Part shown: piece by piece, positions 33,435-39,836 of the stretch | How the letters are laid out: every line of letters begins with the position of its first letter | Numbering within the stretch: the stretch's first letter is position 1 | Position numbers and translations under genes: made by a program | The notes under the pieces: generated by a model | The model's input: the letters and a program-made list of their open reading frames with translations, nothing else | What the model was told of the DNA's origin: nothing | Databases searched by the model: none | Assembly (NCBI GenBank): GCA_018654745.1 | Contig: JABILA010000084.1 | Location: 1-39,836, forward strand | Source of the DNA: Alphaproteobacteria bacterium | GTDB lineage: Bacteria; Pseudomonadota; Alphaproteobacteria; UBA2966 | DNA: 39,836 bases | Direction: 5' to 3'

Positions 33435-33438
33435 ATGA
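33388..33438 (+). CDS. Possible 16-codon leader ORF before small secreted protein (TTG start)
   Basis: GGAGGG (33377-33382) is followed 5 nt later by TTG at 33388, opening 16 codons (MRDVVRFWGSIQVQAV). The TGA (33436-33438) overlaps the ATG pair at 33435 and 33438. The layout copies the 3592-3642 leader in spacing, length and overlap. The downstream gene has only a weak ribosome binding site of its own. The TTG start makes this tentative. Confidence 0.2.
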   Translation: MRDVVRFWGSIQVQAV

Positions 33439-33812
33439 TGATTTTGAAATATTTGATTGCAGTTTGCCTTGCTGCAAGTTTTTTTGTGACCGGTGTGCAA
33501 GCGCAAACGACGGTGACCTATCCGCCATTGGTATCAGATGTGCAGGCGCATCAGAAAGCATACAACCGGACAACAGGTGACCAGCCCACACGTGTTGCCA
33601 AAAAAGCTGTCAGCACGTCACCGCGAACCAGCCGCTACGCCAAGTTGCTAAAGTCACAGGAAGAAGAAAATGGCTGGAAGATAAATTCGAAGGTCGTAAC
33701 GTCTCTCGGATTTGGCCTTGCCGCAGTAATTGCGATTGGTCTGGCAGCAATATTAGGTGATGACGACGACACCAGCGCCTCCAGCACGTCGACAACAACT
33801 TCTACGCAATAG
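33435..33812 (+). CDS. Small secreted/membrane protein of unknown function
   Basis: 125 residues from the ATG at 33435 (a second ATG follows at once). A clear signal peptide MMILKYLIAVCLAASFFVTGVQA is predicted to be cleaved near residue 23. A basic, polar middle (about 40-75) is followed by EEEN and one hydrophobic segment VVTSLGFGLAAVIAIGLAAIL (87-107), then DDDD and a Ser/Thr-only tail. It would be periplasmic with a C-terminal membrane anchor, or a membrane-associated repeat-free peptide. I do not recognise the family. An open frame extends to a TTG at 33408, but the signal peptide supports the later start. Confidence 0.7.
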   Translation: MMILKYLIAVCLAASFFVTGVQAQTTVTYPPLVSDVQAHQKAYNRTTGDQPTRVAKKAVSTSPRTSRYAKLLKSQEEENGWKINSKVVTSLGFGLAAVIAIGLAAILGDDDDTSASSTSTTTSTQ

Positions 33813-33845
33813 AGTTAGCAGCACTCCGATAAATCCGAACAGGCT

Positions 33846-34073
33846 TCAGTGCTCACCTTTTTCGGGATCAAGCAATCGGTGCATGTGCACGATAAAATAT
33901 CGGGTCATGGCGTCATCGACCGTGGCATAGGCTTTTGCCTGCCAGGCTTTGTGCGCAGTCTCGTAATTGGGGAACACACCGACGATATCAACTTCGTCGA
34001 GATTTTCGAATTCGGTACTTGTTGCGTCGATTAATCGTCCGCCAAGGACCATATGCAGGAGTTGTTTACTCAT
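33846..34073 (-). CDS. DUF4170 family protein
   Basis: 75-residue cytoplasmic protein. The pattern LLHMVLGGRL, VDIVGVFPNYETAHKAWQAKA, and TVDDAMTRYFIVHMHRLLDP matches DUF4170, a family I know mainly from Alphaproteobacteria, with no assigned function. Start ATG at 34073; GAGAA lies about 9 nt upstream. It converges with the small secreted protein gene and is 119 bp downstream of the CDGSH gene on the same strand. Confidence 0.88.
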   Translation of the reverse strand: MSKQLLHMVLGGRLIDATSTEFENLDEVDIVGVFPNYETAHKAWQAKAYATVDDAMTRYFIVHMHRLLDPEKGEH

Positions 34074-34158
34074 CGGTCATTTCTCACATTGGAATTTCGC
34101 GACACCCTACGCTGAACTCTGAAATTTCGCCATGGCCTGGCGAGTCATTTTAAATCAT

Positions 34159-34217
34159 GTGCCATCGCTAAATCTTGCTATGTGTGCCATCGCTAAATCT
34201 TGCTATGTGTGCCATCG
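34159..34217. repeat. 25-bp tandem repeat at the 3' end of the CDGSH gene
   Basis: The unit GTGCCATCGCTAAATCTTGC plus TATGT occurs exactly at 34159-34183 and 34184-34208, with the first 9-10 bases again at 34209. The copy nearest the gene encodes its last codons (DGTHSKI and stop), so the other copy is a downstream duplication of that coding end. Confidence 0.9.
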
Positions 34218-34432
34218 CACAACGGAGCCCGGCCGCTTTTCTTGCAGCCACAAAAAAAGGCGGTTTTTGTCGCCGGGGCAACCCACTTTTCAGGGCTCAT
34301 GCCAAAATCCTTGTGTGAACCGTCGCAAAAAGGCTGGCTCTTGCTGCGTCCACAGGCGCACCAGAAATAGGTTTTCCCCTCTTCGACATCGACAGGAAAA
34401 GAACCTTTTTTGGCAACAATCGACTCAGACAT
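34193..34432 (-). CDS. Double CDGSH iron-sulfur protein
   Basis: 79-residue protein with two CDGSH 2Fe-2S sites: Cys25, Cys27, Cys36 and His40 (CACGRSKSQPFCDGSH), and Cys61, Cys63, Cys72 and His76 (CGCKKSGRAPLCDGTH). Each has the three-Cys, one-His ligand set of the mitoNEET family; two-site proteins of this type are thought to act in electron or cluster transfer. No membrane anchor is present, so it is cytoplasmic. GGAG lies 8 nt before the ATG. The 3' end overlaps a 25-bp tandem repeat. Confidence 0.94.
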   Translation of the reverse strand: MSESIVAKKGSFPVDVEEGKTYFWCACGRSKSQPFCDGSHKDFGMSPEKWVAPATKTAFFCGCKKSGRAPLCDGTHSKI

Positions 34433-34527
34433 TTCGTACGCTCCGGTTCATCAAGGATTTAGACCTATAGACCTGGATCGATTTGCCTGATTTTCAACGG
34501 TCAGATTTCACCAGAACATAACTGGCG

Positions 34528-34998
34528 TCAGCTTTCGGGGATTGCTTCAACTATCAGGGTTGATCCGTTGACCTCTGTTACTTTTGCATGGGCACCTTCG
34601 CCGAGGTCAGGCCCTTCGACCAGCCAGATCGTGTCTCCGATCCTTGTCCGACCCTCACCATTATGAATGGCTTCCACAAGTGTGATCTCACGCCCGATCA
34701 TATCCCGGGAACGCTCATTCAGGGCGGGGTGATCCGTATCCGTGGGCCGTGTCTTCATGAACTTGCGCCAGACAACGATGCTGACGACCGAAAGAACTGC
34801 AAACAAACTGGTTTGGATTTCCCAACTAAGGCCTGGATTTAACCAGGCGATCAGACCAACAAACGCACCGGAAATGCCCAGCCATAAAAATACTGCACCT
34901 GGTGCGAGGGCTTCCAGAATGATCAACAGACCCGCTGCGATCCACCAGGTCCAGAAACCCAGCTGATCAAATATATTTGTGATTTGTTCAATCGACAT
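34528..34998 (-). CDS. nfeD: NfeD-family membrane protein
   Basis: 156 residues. Three membrane segments (about 16-32, 35-53, 62-78) are followed by a soluble OB-fold-like domain starting about residue 95 (MIGREITLVEAIHNGEGRTRIGDTIW), as in short NfeD proteins such as E. coli YbbJ. These partner with SPFH proteins in membrane microdomain or quality-control functions. It begins 13 bp after the SPFH gene on the same strand, the usual operon pairing. Confidence 0.92.
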   Translation of the reverse strand: MSIEQITNIFDQLGFWTWWIAAGLLIILEALAPGAVFLWLGISGAFVGLIAWLNPGLSWEIQTSLFAVLSVVSIVVWRKFMKTRPTDTDHPALNERSRDMIGREITLVEAIHNGEGRTRIGDTIWLVEGPDLGEGAHAKVTEVNGSTLIVEAIPES

Positions 34999-35011
34999 TG
35001 ATCAATTCCTG

Positions 35012-35989
35012 TCAGGCATCCGAATCCGGTACACGTGATGACGCCGGAGATGTCGATTTATCAGATGCCCCGAACGCTTCCTTGGCTATTTCGGCGATGC
35101 CACCAACTGCACCAATGACACTGGAGGCTTCCAGAGGCATCAGCAGAACCTTTGAATTGCGGGCGGAGGCAATGTTGCCCAGCGCATCAATATATTTTTG
35201 GGCGACAAAATAATTGATGGCCTGAACATTGCCGCTGGAAATGGCATCGGAGACCATTTTGGTGGCCTTGCCTTCAGCCTCGGCCTGGCGTTCACGCGCT
35301 TCGGCGTCGCGATAAGCTGCTTCCTTACGGCCTTCGGCATCCAGAATGGCAGCCTGCTTTTCGCCTTCGGCTTTAAGAATTTCCGCAGCTCTGAAACCTT
35401 CTGCTTCCAGGATATTGGCGCGTTTATCGCGCTCTGCCTTCATTTGTCGGGCCATGGCATCCACCAGATCACGAGGTGGAGCAATGTCCTTGATTTCGAT
35501 CCGCGTTACCTTGACGCCCCACGGCGACGTGGCCCGGTCGACAACATCCAGAAGCCGGGCGTTAATCTCGTCTCGCTTTGAAAGCAATTCATCCAGGTCC
35601 ATGCCGCCCATGACGGTCCGGATGTTGGTCATGGTCAGATTGAGCGTCGCCACTTCCAGCTGACTGACTTCGTAGGCCGCCTTAGGGGCATCCAGCACCT
35701 GGAAAAACAATACGCCATCGACGCTGACCATGGCGTTGTCCTTGGTGATGACTTCCTGAGTTGGCACGTCAACGACCTGTTCCATCATGTTCATTTCGGC
35801 CCCAATACGATCAACAATGGGCACGATTAGATGCAAACCTGGTGACAGTGTTCGCGTGTAGCGACCAAATCGTTCAACGGTATATTGATAGCCCTGGGGA
35901 ATGGCTTTGACGCCCATGAAAACAATGGCGATGGCCACCAGCAGAAGAACGATGACGAATATTGTTGAGCCACTCACAGGAAAGTCCAT
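35012..35989 (-). CDS. qmcA: SPFH/stomatin-paraslipin family protein (QmcA-like)
   Basis: 325 residues from MDFPVSGST, with GAGG 6 nt before the ATG at 35989; an earlier in-frame start at 36043 has no support. One N-terminal membrane anchor (IFVIVLLLVAIAIVFMGV), then the SPFH/PHB domain (AIPQGYQYTVERFGRYTRTLSPGLH to about residue 190), and an Ala/Glu-rich coiled coil (RDKRANILEAEGFRAAEILKAEGEKQAA...) used for oligomerisation. Likely forms large membrane-bound rings that organise membrane proteins or proteases, with the adjoining NfeD. It matches paraslipins such as E. coli QmcA/YbbK. Confidence 0.94.
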   Translation of the reverse strand: MDFPVSGSTIFVIVLLLVAIAIVFMGVKAIPQGYQYTVERFGRYTRTLSPGLHLIVPIVDRIGAEMNMMEQVVDVPTQEVITKDNAMVSVDGVLFFQVLDAPKAAYEVSQLEVATLNLTMTNIRTVMGGMDLDELLSKRDEINARLLDVVDRATSPWGVKVTRIEIKDIAPPRDLVDAMARQMKAERDKRANILEAEGFRAAEILKAEGEKQAAILDAEGRKEAAYRDAEARERQAEAEGKATKMVSDAISSGNVQAINYFVAQKYIDALGNIASARNSKVLLMPLEASSVIGAVGGIAEIAKEAFGASDKSTSPASSRVPDSDA

Positions 35990-36144
35990 ATCATCCTCGG
36001 GAAATTGAAACTGCAGAAAATGGTTACTTTGTTTGACGTGCACAAATTTGAATATAATGAAACTTATAGAGGTTTACAGTCTTGAATATCGTTTGCTTAA
36101 TGCAGCATATCCCTAATCAGCAGTAATTAAGTGCCAAAACCGGA

Positions 36145-37986
36145 TTATTTTGGCCCCAAACCCGCCTTTTTCATGGCTTCGACATAATGCGCCCGGTCTT
36201 CGTCTCGGGCAAAGGGTTCTGTTGATAGCTGAAAATCAAAATCAAAATCCGGTGTGCGTTTCAGGTATTCAGCTGCCGCAGCTTTTGCCTCATCCGGCAG
36301 GTCCGCCATGGCATAACAAATTGCCAGCCAACGCAATGTACCGGCACCAGGTGACTGGGACGAGCGCAGGGCCGTGATGGCGTTGTCATAATCGCGCGTC
36401 AAAAAACTTATGGAGCCAATGAACCAGTGATACCAGCCCGGCGGGATTTCGATCATTTCACGGCCAATAGCCATTTGTCGGGCCGCTTCTTCAAATTCGC
36501 CGGCATAGGCCAGGGCCCGGCCATACAGCATGTAGCCATCCGGGTCATTTGGATTTAGGGCGATCGTCCGGCGATAGGCTTCAATTGCTTCCGCATGCAT
36601 ACCTTTGGCCAGATAGACCTGGCCGAGCGTGCCGTGATTGGAATGGTTGTCAGGCATCGTGCGCACACCTGCCTGCGCTGCCTCAAGGGCCTTGTCCAGC
36701 AAGGCTTTCGGATCATCGGACCAGCGTTCCGATGCCTCTATCATATAGGTCCAGGCAATACTGGCACTTGCCCGGCCATAGGACGGATCAAGCTCCAGAG
36801 CCTTTTGATACATGGCTCGGGCAGCCTTGTTGTCTTCCGCATTGAATTTGAACCACAGCTCCCGCCCCTTCAGGACCAGGTCGTAAGCAGCGAGCGAATC
36901 GCCCTCCAGTGTGCGGGCGCGGTTGCGTTCGGTTTCGACCAGCTTTCCGGACATGGTGGCGACAATTTTTTGTACAACCTCATCCTGAACGGCAAAAACA
37001 TCCTCCAGATTGCGGTCAAAGCGTTCGGCCCATAAATGGTGCCCGGAAGCGGCATCGACCAGCTGGGCCGCGATCCGAACCCTGTCGCCTGCGCGGCGAA
37101 CGCTGCCCTCAAGGACATAACGGATGTTCAGTTCATTGGCGATGTCCTGGGTTTTTACCTGCCGGTTTTTGTACGTAAAGGCAGTGTTTCGCGCGATGAC
37201 CAGCAGTTCCTGAAAGCGCGACAGTTCAGTAATCAGGTCTTCGGTCATGCCGTCCGCAAAATAATCCTGCTCAGGGTCATTGCCCAGATTGTTGAATGGT
37301 AAAACCACAATCGACGGTCGGTCTGACTTTTTACCTGTCGGGCCCTGGACGGCACTGGGTTGGAAAACAAGACCAGGCACCGTTCCCGCCCCGGCCATTT
37401 CGGCAACGGCGGATTCTGTTTTTGGCCTGGCTTCTTCCAGAGCATCGCCCGTCTGGTGGCCCAGTTTCACTCTCCAGGTTTGCACCGGTCCGGCAATATT
37501 CTCGACGGTATGCTCCCCGGCGTTTTCCAGTGAGAATTCGCTGCGATTGCGGACTTGTTCATAAACGCTGGAGGAAACCAGGATACCACCCGGTTCAGCC
37601 AACGCTTCCATGCTTGCTGCCAGATTGACACCATCGCCATAGATATCTTCATCATCCTTCAGGATATCGCCCAGATTGATGCCGATGCGAAATTCGACCC
37701 GCTTCTCCTTTGGCGTATCGGCAAGGCGTTCGGCAATCTCGCTCTGAATTCTGACAGCGGCAGCCATAGCCGCGGCGACAGATGAAAATTCAACCAGAAA
37801 ACCATCACCGGTCAGTTTGACAATTCGTCCCAGATTGGCGGCAACAGCCGGGTCAATGATTTCGCTGCGATAGCTCCACCAGGCGGCCATCGTGGCATCT
37901 TCGTCCTGTTGCATCAGTCGGGAATATCCGACGATATCAGCAGCCAGAACAGCTGCCAGGGTCCTGGAATAGGTTAGTTCAGTCAA
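36145..37986 (-). CDS. Class III adenylate cyclase-TolB-like-TPR protein with altered active site
   Basis: 613 residues from TTG at 37986, which has GGAG 8 nt upstream; an in-frame TTG at 38016 would add 10 residues. N-terminal class III cyclase domain: Asp17 in LAADIVGYS, Lys57 and Asp61 in RIVKLTGDGFLVEF, Asp114 in DIYGDGVNLAAS with Asn121. The transition-state Arg four residues after Asn is Ser125 (NLAAS instead of NLAAR), so catalysis is probably weak or absent. It continues with a TolB-like segment (PFNNLGNDPEQDYFADGMTEDL... to HLWAERFDRNLEDVFAVQDE) and at least four TPR-like repeats from about residue 370. No membrane segment is visible. Such proteins are multiplied in Rhizobiales and related groups, and their signals are mostly unknown. 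A short CCAAAA/TTTTGG hairpin overlaps the stop. Confidence 0.88.
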   Translation of the reverse strand: MTELTYSRTLAAVLAADIVGYSRLMQQDEDATMAAWWSYRSEIIDPAVAANLGRIVKLTGDGFLVEFSSVAAAMAAAVRIQSEIAERLADTPKEKRVEFRIGINLGDILKDDEDIYGDGVNLAASMEALAEPGGILVSSSVYEQVRNRSEFSLENAGEHTVENIAGPVQTWRVKLGHQTGDALEEARPKTESAVAEMAGAGTVPGLVFQPSAVQGPTGKKSDRPSIVVLPFNNLGNDPEQDYFADGMTEDLITELSRFQELLVIARNTAFTYKNRQVKTQDIANELNIRYVLEGSVRRAGDRVRIAAQLVDAASGHHLWAERFDRNLEDVFAVQDEVVQKIVATMSGKLVETERNRARTLEGDSLAAYDLVLKGRELWFKFNAEDNKAARAMYQKALELDPSYGRASASIAWTYMIEASERWSDDPKALLDKALEAAQAGVRTMPDNHSNHGTLGQVYLAKGMHAEAIEAYRRTIALNPNDPDGYMLYGRALAYAGEFEEAARQMAIGREMIEIPPGWYHWFIGSISFLTRDYDNAITALRSSQSPGAGTLRWLAICYAMADLPDEAKAAAAEYLKRTPDFDFDFQLSTEPFARDEDRAHYVEAMKKAGLGPK

Positions 37987-38207
37987 AAAATCGTCTCCAA
38001 CCCGGTCAGCGGGCAATGTGAAGTCGTGATAAACGCGTGGATAAACTTATATAGGGTGCCTCAAGTATCGATGCATGTCCCGATCAACAAATTATTACCT
38101 GAGGCCACGAGAAACAGGGGATAATGGAATATCATATACGCAATCTAGTATAGGTAAGTATGCGTATTGCATAGATGCATCTGAATCGTCAGTATTCGTT
38201 CAAATTC

Positions 38208-38237
38208 TTGCAAATTTGTGTTTCAAGGTGCTAATAT
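38208..38237 (+). promoter_or_regulatory. Candidate promoter for tolC operon
   Basis: TTGCAA (38208-38213), 18-bp spacer, TAATAT (38232-38237), about 40 bp before the tolC start. Both boxes match the sigma70 consensus at four of six positions. The rest of the 262-bp gap (38017-38278) is AT-rich and holds no credible gene. Confidence 0.3.
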
Positions 38238-38278
38238 CCTTGAAATATCAGAGATAATTGTGGTTGAGGGGCCTTACG

Positions 38279-39580
38279 ATGAATTTTCGATTTATGCGAT
38301 GTGCAATTGTTGCACTCGTTGGATTTGGTGCTCTTTCCAGTGTCTCTGCACCATCGCATGCAGAATCACTGAAAGACTCGATTTCTGGTCTTCTCAAGAA
38401 TCATCAAAGGATTCAGGCTGCGCGCGCGGACGTCGCGTCTGCCAGCGAAGGTGTCCAGGTCGCCCGGAAGGCTTATCTTCCGACGCTCGATATCACAACC
38501 TTTTATGGCTTTGAAGAGCAGCGCAAGGACAACGCCGACAATACGCACATGCCAACACGTGAACTTGATTTCAAGGTCACGCAGTTGATGTACGATTTTG
38601 GCTCCACCGCCAGCGGTAAGGAGCAGGCTGAGCTTGCCGTGAGCCAGGCCGAGGCGGTTCTCAGTGCGACAGAGCAAGGCCTGATCCTTGAATCAATTTC
38701 TGCACATCTTGGCCTCATCAGTGCCTTCGAAATTCTCAACTTCGCCAAGGGCTCCGAAGCCAACATCAAACGCCAGACCGAACTGGAAGATGCGCGCGTC
38801 CAGCGGGGTTCCGGTTTCTCGACGGATGTCTTGCAAGCCAAGGCACAGTTGGCCGGCGCTCAGGCACGACGGGTTCAGGCCGAAGGTGCCTTGCATCAGG
38901 CACGGTATCGTTATCAGGCTGTTTTTGGTGTCTTGCCTGAAAAGGTTGCGGGTCTGAAAAAACCACGCGTTCCTCTGGACCTGTTGCCAGGCTCGATGGA
39001 AGACGCTGTTGATATGGCGCTGAAAACCAGCAAGCAACTTGAAGTCACGCAAATTGTTTCCGACGTGGCGCGTGCACAAACCAAAAAATCCCGTGCTGAC
39101 GGATTGTTTCCGGTTATCAACCTGATCGGTGAAAACAAATACAAGCAGGATGTCGGTGGCACAGAAGGTTTCAAAGGCGAACAAATTATCCGCGTTGAAG
39201 CCACATACAGCTTCAATATTTTTGGATCGTCCCTGAATACCATTGAAGCCAGCAAACATGCTTATCTGGCAAGTGCCAGCAGGGTGATGGATGCAAAGAG
39301 CATTGTCGCCGAGCAAGTCCGGGCATCATGGCAACAACTCCAGACCAGTCGTGAGAACGCACAGTTCCTGCGTAACCAGGCAAATATCGCCAGTGAGTTT
39401 CTTGAGCTTGCCCGCAAGGAAAGGCGATTGGGGCGACGATCATTGATCGATGTGCTGGCCGGTGAAACAGCCTTGATCAACGCTTCTTCGGATGCCGCAG
39501 CAGCAGAGTCCTCGATTTCAACTGCTGCCTTTACGCTGCTTGGCGTAATGGGAAATCTGGGTATCGACGCAATCCAATAA
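38279..39580 (+). CDS. tolC: TolC-family outer-membrane efflux/type I secretion protein
   Basis: 433 residues from the ATG at 38279 with GAGGGG 7 nt upstream. Signal peptide to about SHAES. Two similar halves of long helices typical of OEP-domain proteins: first ESLKDSISGLLKNHQRIQAARADVASA and RKAYLPTLDITTFYGFEEQ, second DAVDMALKTSKQLEVTQIVSDVARAQ and DGLFPVINLIGENKYKQ. The C-terminal RKERRLGRRSLIDVLAGETALINA is characteristic. It forms a trimeric outer-membrane channel. The third FecR/RTX gene starts 21 bp after its stop, in the same direction, indicating a type I secretion role in exporting these RTX proteins. The inner-membrane ABC and adaptor genes are not in the window. Confidence 0.92.
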   Translation: MNFRFMRCAIVALVGFGALSSVSAPSHAESLKDSISGLLKNHQRIQAARADVASASEGVQVARKAYLPTLDITTFYGFEEQRKDNADNTHMPTRELDFKVTQLMYDFGSTASGKEQAELAVSQAEAVLSATEQGLILESISAHLGLISAFEILNFAKGSEANIKRQTELEDARVQRGSGFSTDVLQAKAQLAGAQARRVQAEGALHQARYRYQAVFGVLPEKVAGLKKPRVPLDLLPGSMEDAVDMALKTSKQLEVTQIVSDVARAQTKKSRADGLFPVINLIGENKYKQDVGGTEGFKGEQIIRVEATYSFNIFGSSLNTIEASKHAYLASASRVMDAKSIVAEQVRASWQQLQTSRENAQFLRNQANIASEFLELARKERRLGRRSLIDVLAGETALINASSDAAAAESSISTAAFTLLGVMGNLGIDAIQ

Positions 39581-39601
39581 TCAGACACAAGGCCTAATCT
39601 C

Positions 39602-39836
39602 ATGGTGCATACTGCTGCAACGTTTGGCCCTGTGGGTCTGAATGACACGATATCCGGGGCTAATGCTCTCCCCGGTTCATTAACAACCACAGTTCTTGAC
39701 GCCTCGGATGTATCCGGCACGCTTGCGGTGCCGGGCGGTGATTTTGTGTTGCGGGCGGATTACGTCCGCCAGGGACCTGATTTGCTGCTGGAAAAAGGCA
39801 ACCAGTCGGTCCTGATCCAGGACTATTTTACCTCCG
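39602..39836 (+). CDS. FecR/RTX-type protein copy 3 (3' end outside window)
   Basis: The ATG at 39602 opens a frame running to the right edge. The 78 visible residues start MVHTAATFGPVGLNDTISGA and continue with LAVPGGDFVLRADYVRQGPD, LLLEKGNQSVLIQDYFTS, nearly identical to residues 36-72 of copy 2. It is therefore expected to continue into a FecR domain, low-complexity region and RTX repeats. It is probably co-transcribed with tolC. Confidence 0.85.
   Translation, partial: MVHTAATFGPVGLNDTISGANALPGSLTTTVLDASDVSGTLAVPGGDFVLRADYVRQGPDLLLEKGNQSVLIQDYFTS

Noticed and set aside
38075..38257. 60-codon open frame upstream of tolC
   Set aside because: No ribosome binding site, AT-rich composition and no protein-like pattern; it lies over the likely promoter.

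Overview
The window reads as chromosomal DNA of a free-living, probably marine alphaproteobacterium. The base composition looks moderately GC-rich (estimated by eye). Pointers to this group are a DUF4170 protein, TRAP and Liv-type transporters, a fused indolepyruvate oxidoreductase of alphaproteobacterial type, and a cyclase-TolB-TPR protein common in Rhizobiales and Rhodospirillales. I cannot name a genus. I see no rRNA, tRNA, CRISPR array, insertion sequence or prophage gene.

Layout. (1) 1-7.2 kb: two large paralogous secreted-type proteins with FecR, acidic, Asp/Phe-rich and RTX regions. The first is cut by the window edge. The second is split by one in-frame TAG and is preceded by an unusual leader: a large hairpin, a hairpin covering a Shine-Dalgarno, and a 16-codon ORF overlapping the gene start. 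(2) 7.4-10.1 kb: NADP-type glutamate dehydrogenase and a divergent class V aminotransferase-fold protein. (3) 10.1-19.3 kb: a minus-strand operon (Rid protein, FAD oxidoreductase, hydantoinase A, hydantoinase B) facing away from a plus-strand operon (TIGR04076-like protein and two aldo/keto reductases), followed by a third, convergent aldo/keto reductase. (4) 19.4-24.3 kb: a complete Liv-type ABC importer with the binding protein divergent from livGFHM. (5) 24.3-28.9 kb: a cytoplasmic reductive-dehalogenase-like protein divergent from a DctPQM TRAP transporter. (6) 29-33.1 kb: indolepyruvate oxidoreductase translationally coupled to an EthD-like protein. (7) 33.4-38 kb: small secreted protein, DUF4170, CDGSH protein, NfeD plus SPFH pair, and cyclase-TPR protein. 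(8) 38.3 kb to the end: a TolC-type outer-membrane protein followed 21 bp later by the start of a third FecR/RTX paralogue.

How the parts may work together. TolC next to FecR/RTX genes indicates type I secretion; its ABC and membrane-fusion partners are not in the window. Regions 2-4 together look like uptake and degradation of a nitrogenous small molecule, possibly a cyclic amide or N-methylated compound: Liv import, ATP-dependent hydantoinase ring opening, amine oxidation, reduction of carbonyl products by aldo/keto reductases, and ammonium recapture by GDH. Region 5 could be import and reductive processing of a halogenated or other acid. Both pathway readings are inference from gene content and orientation.
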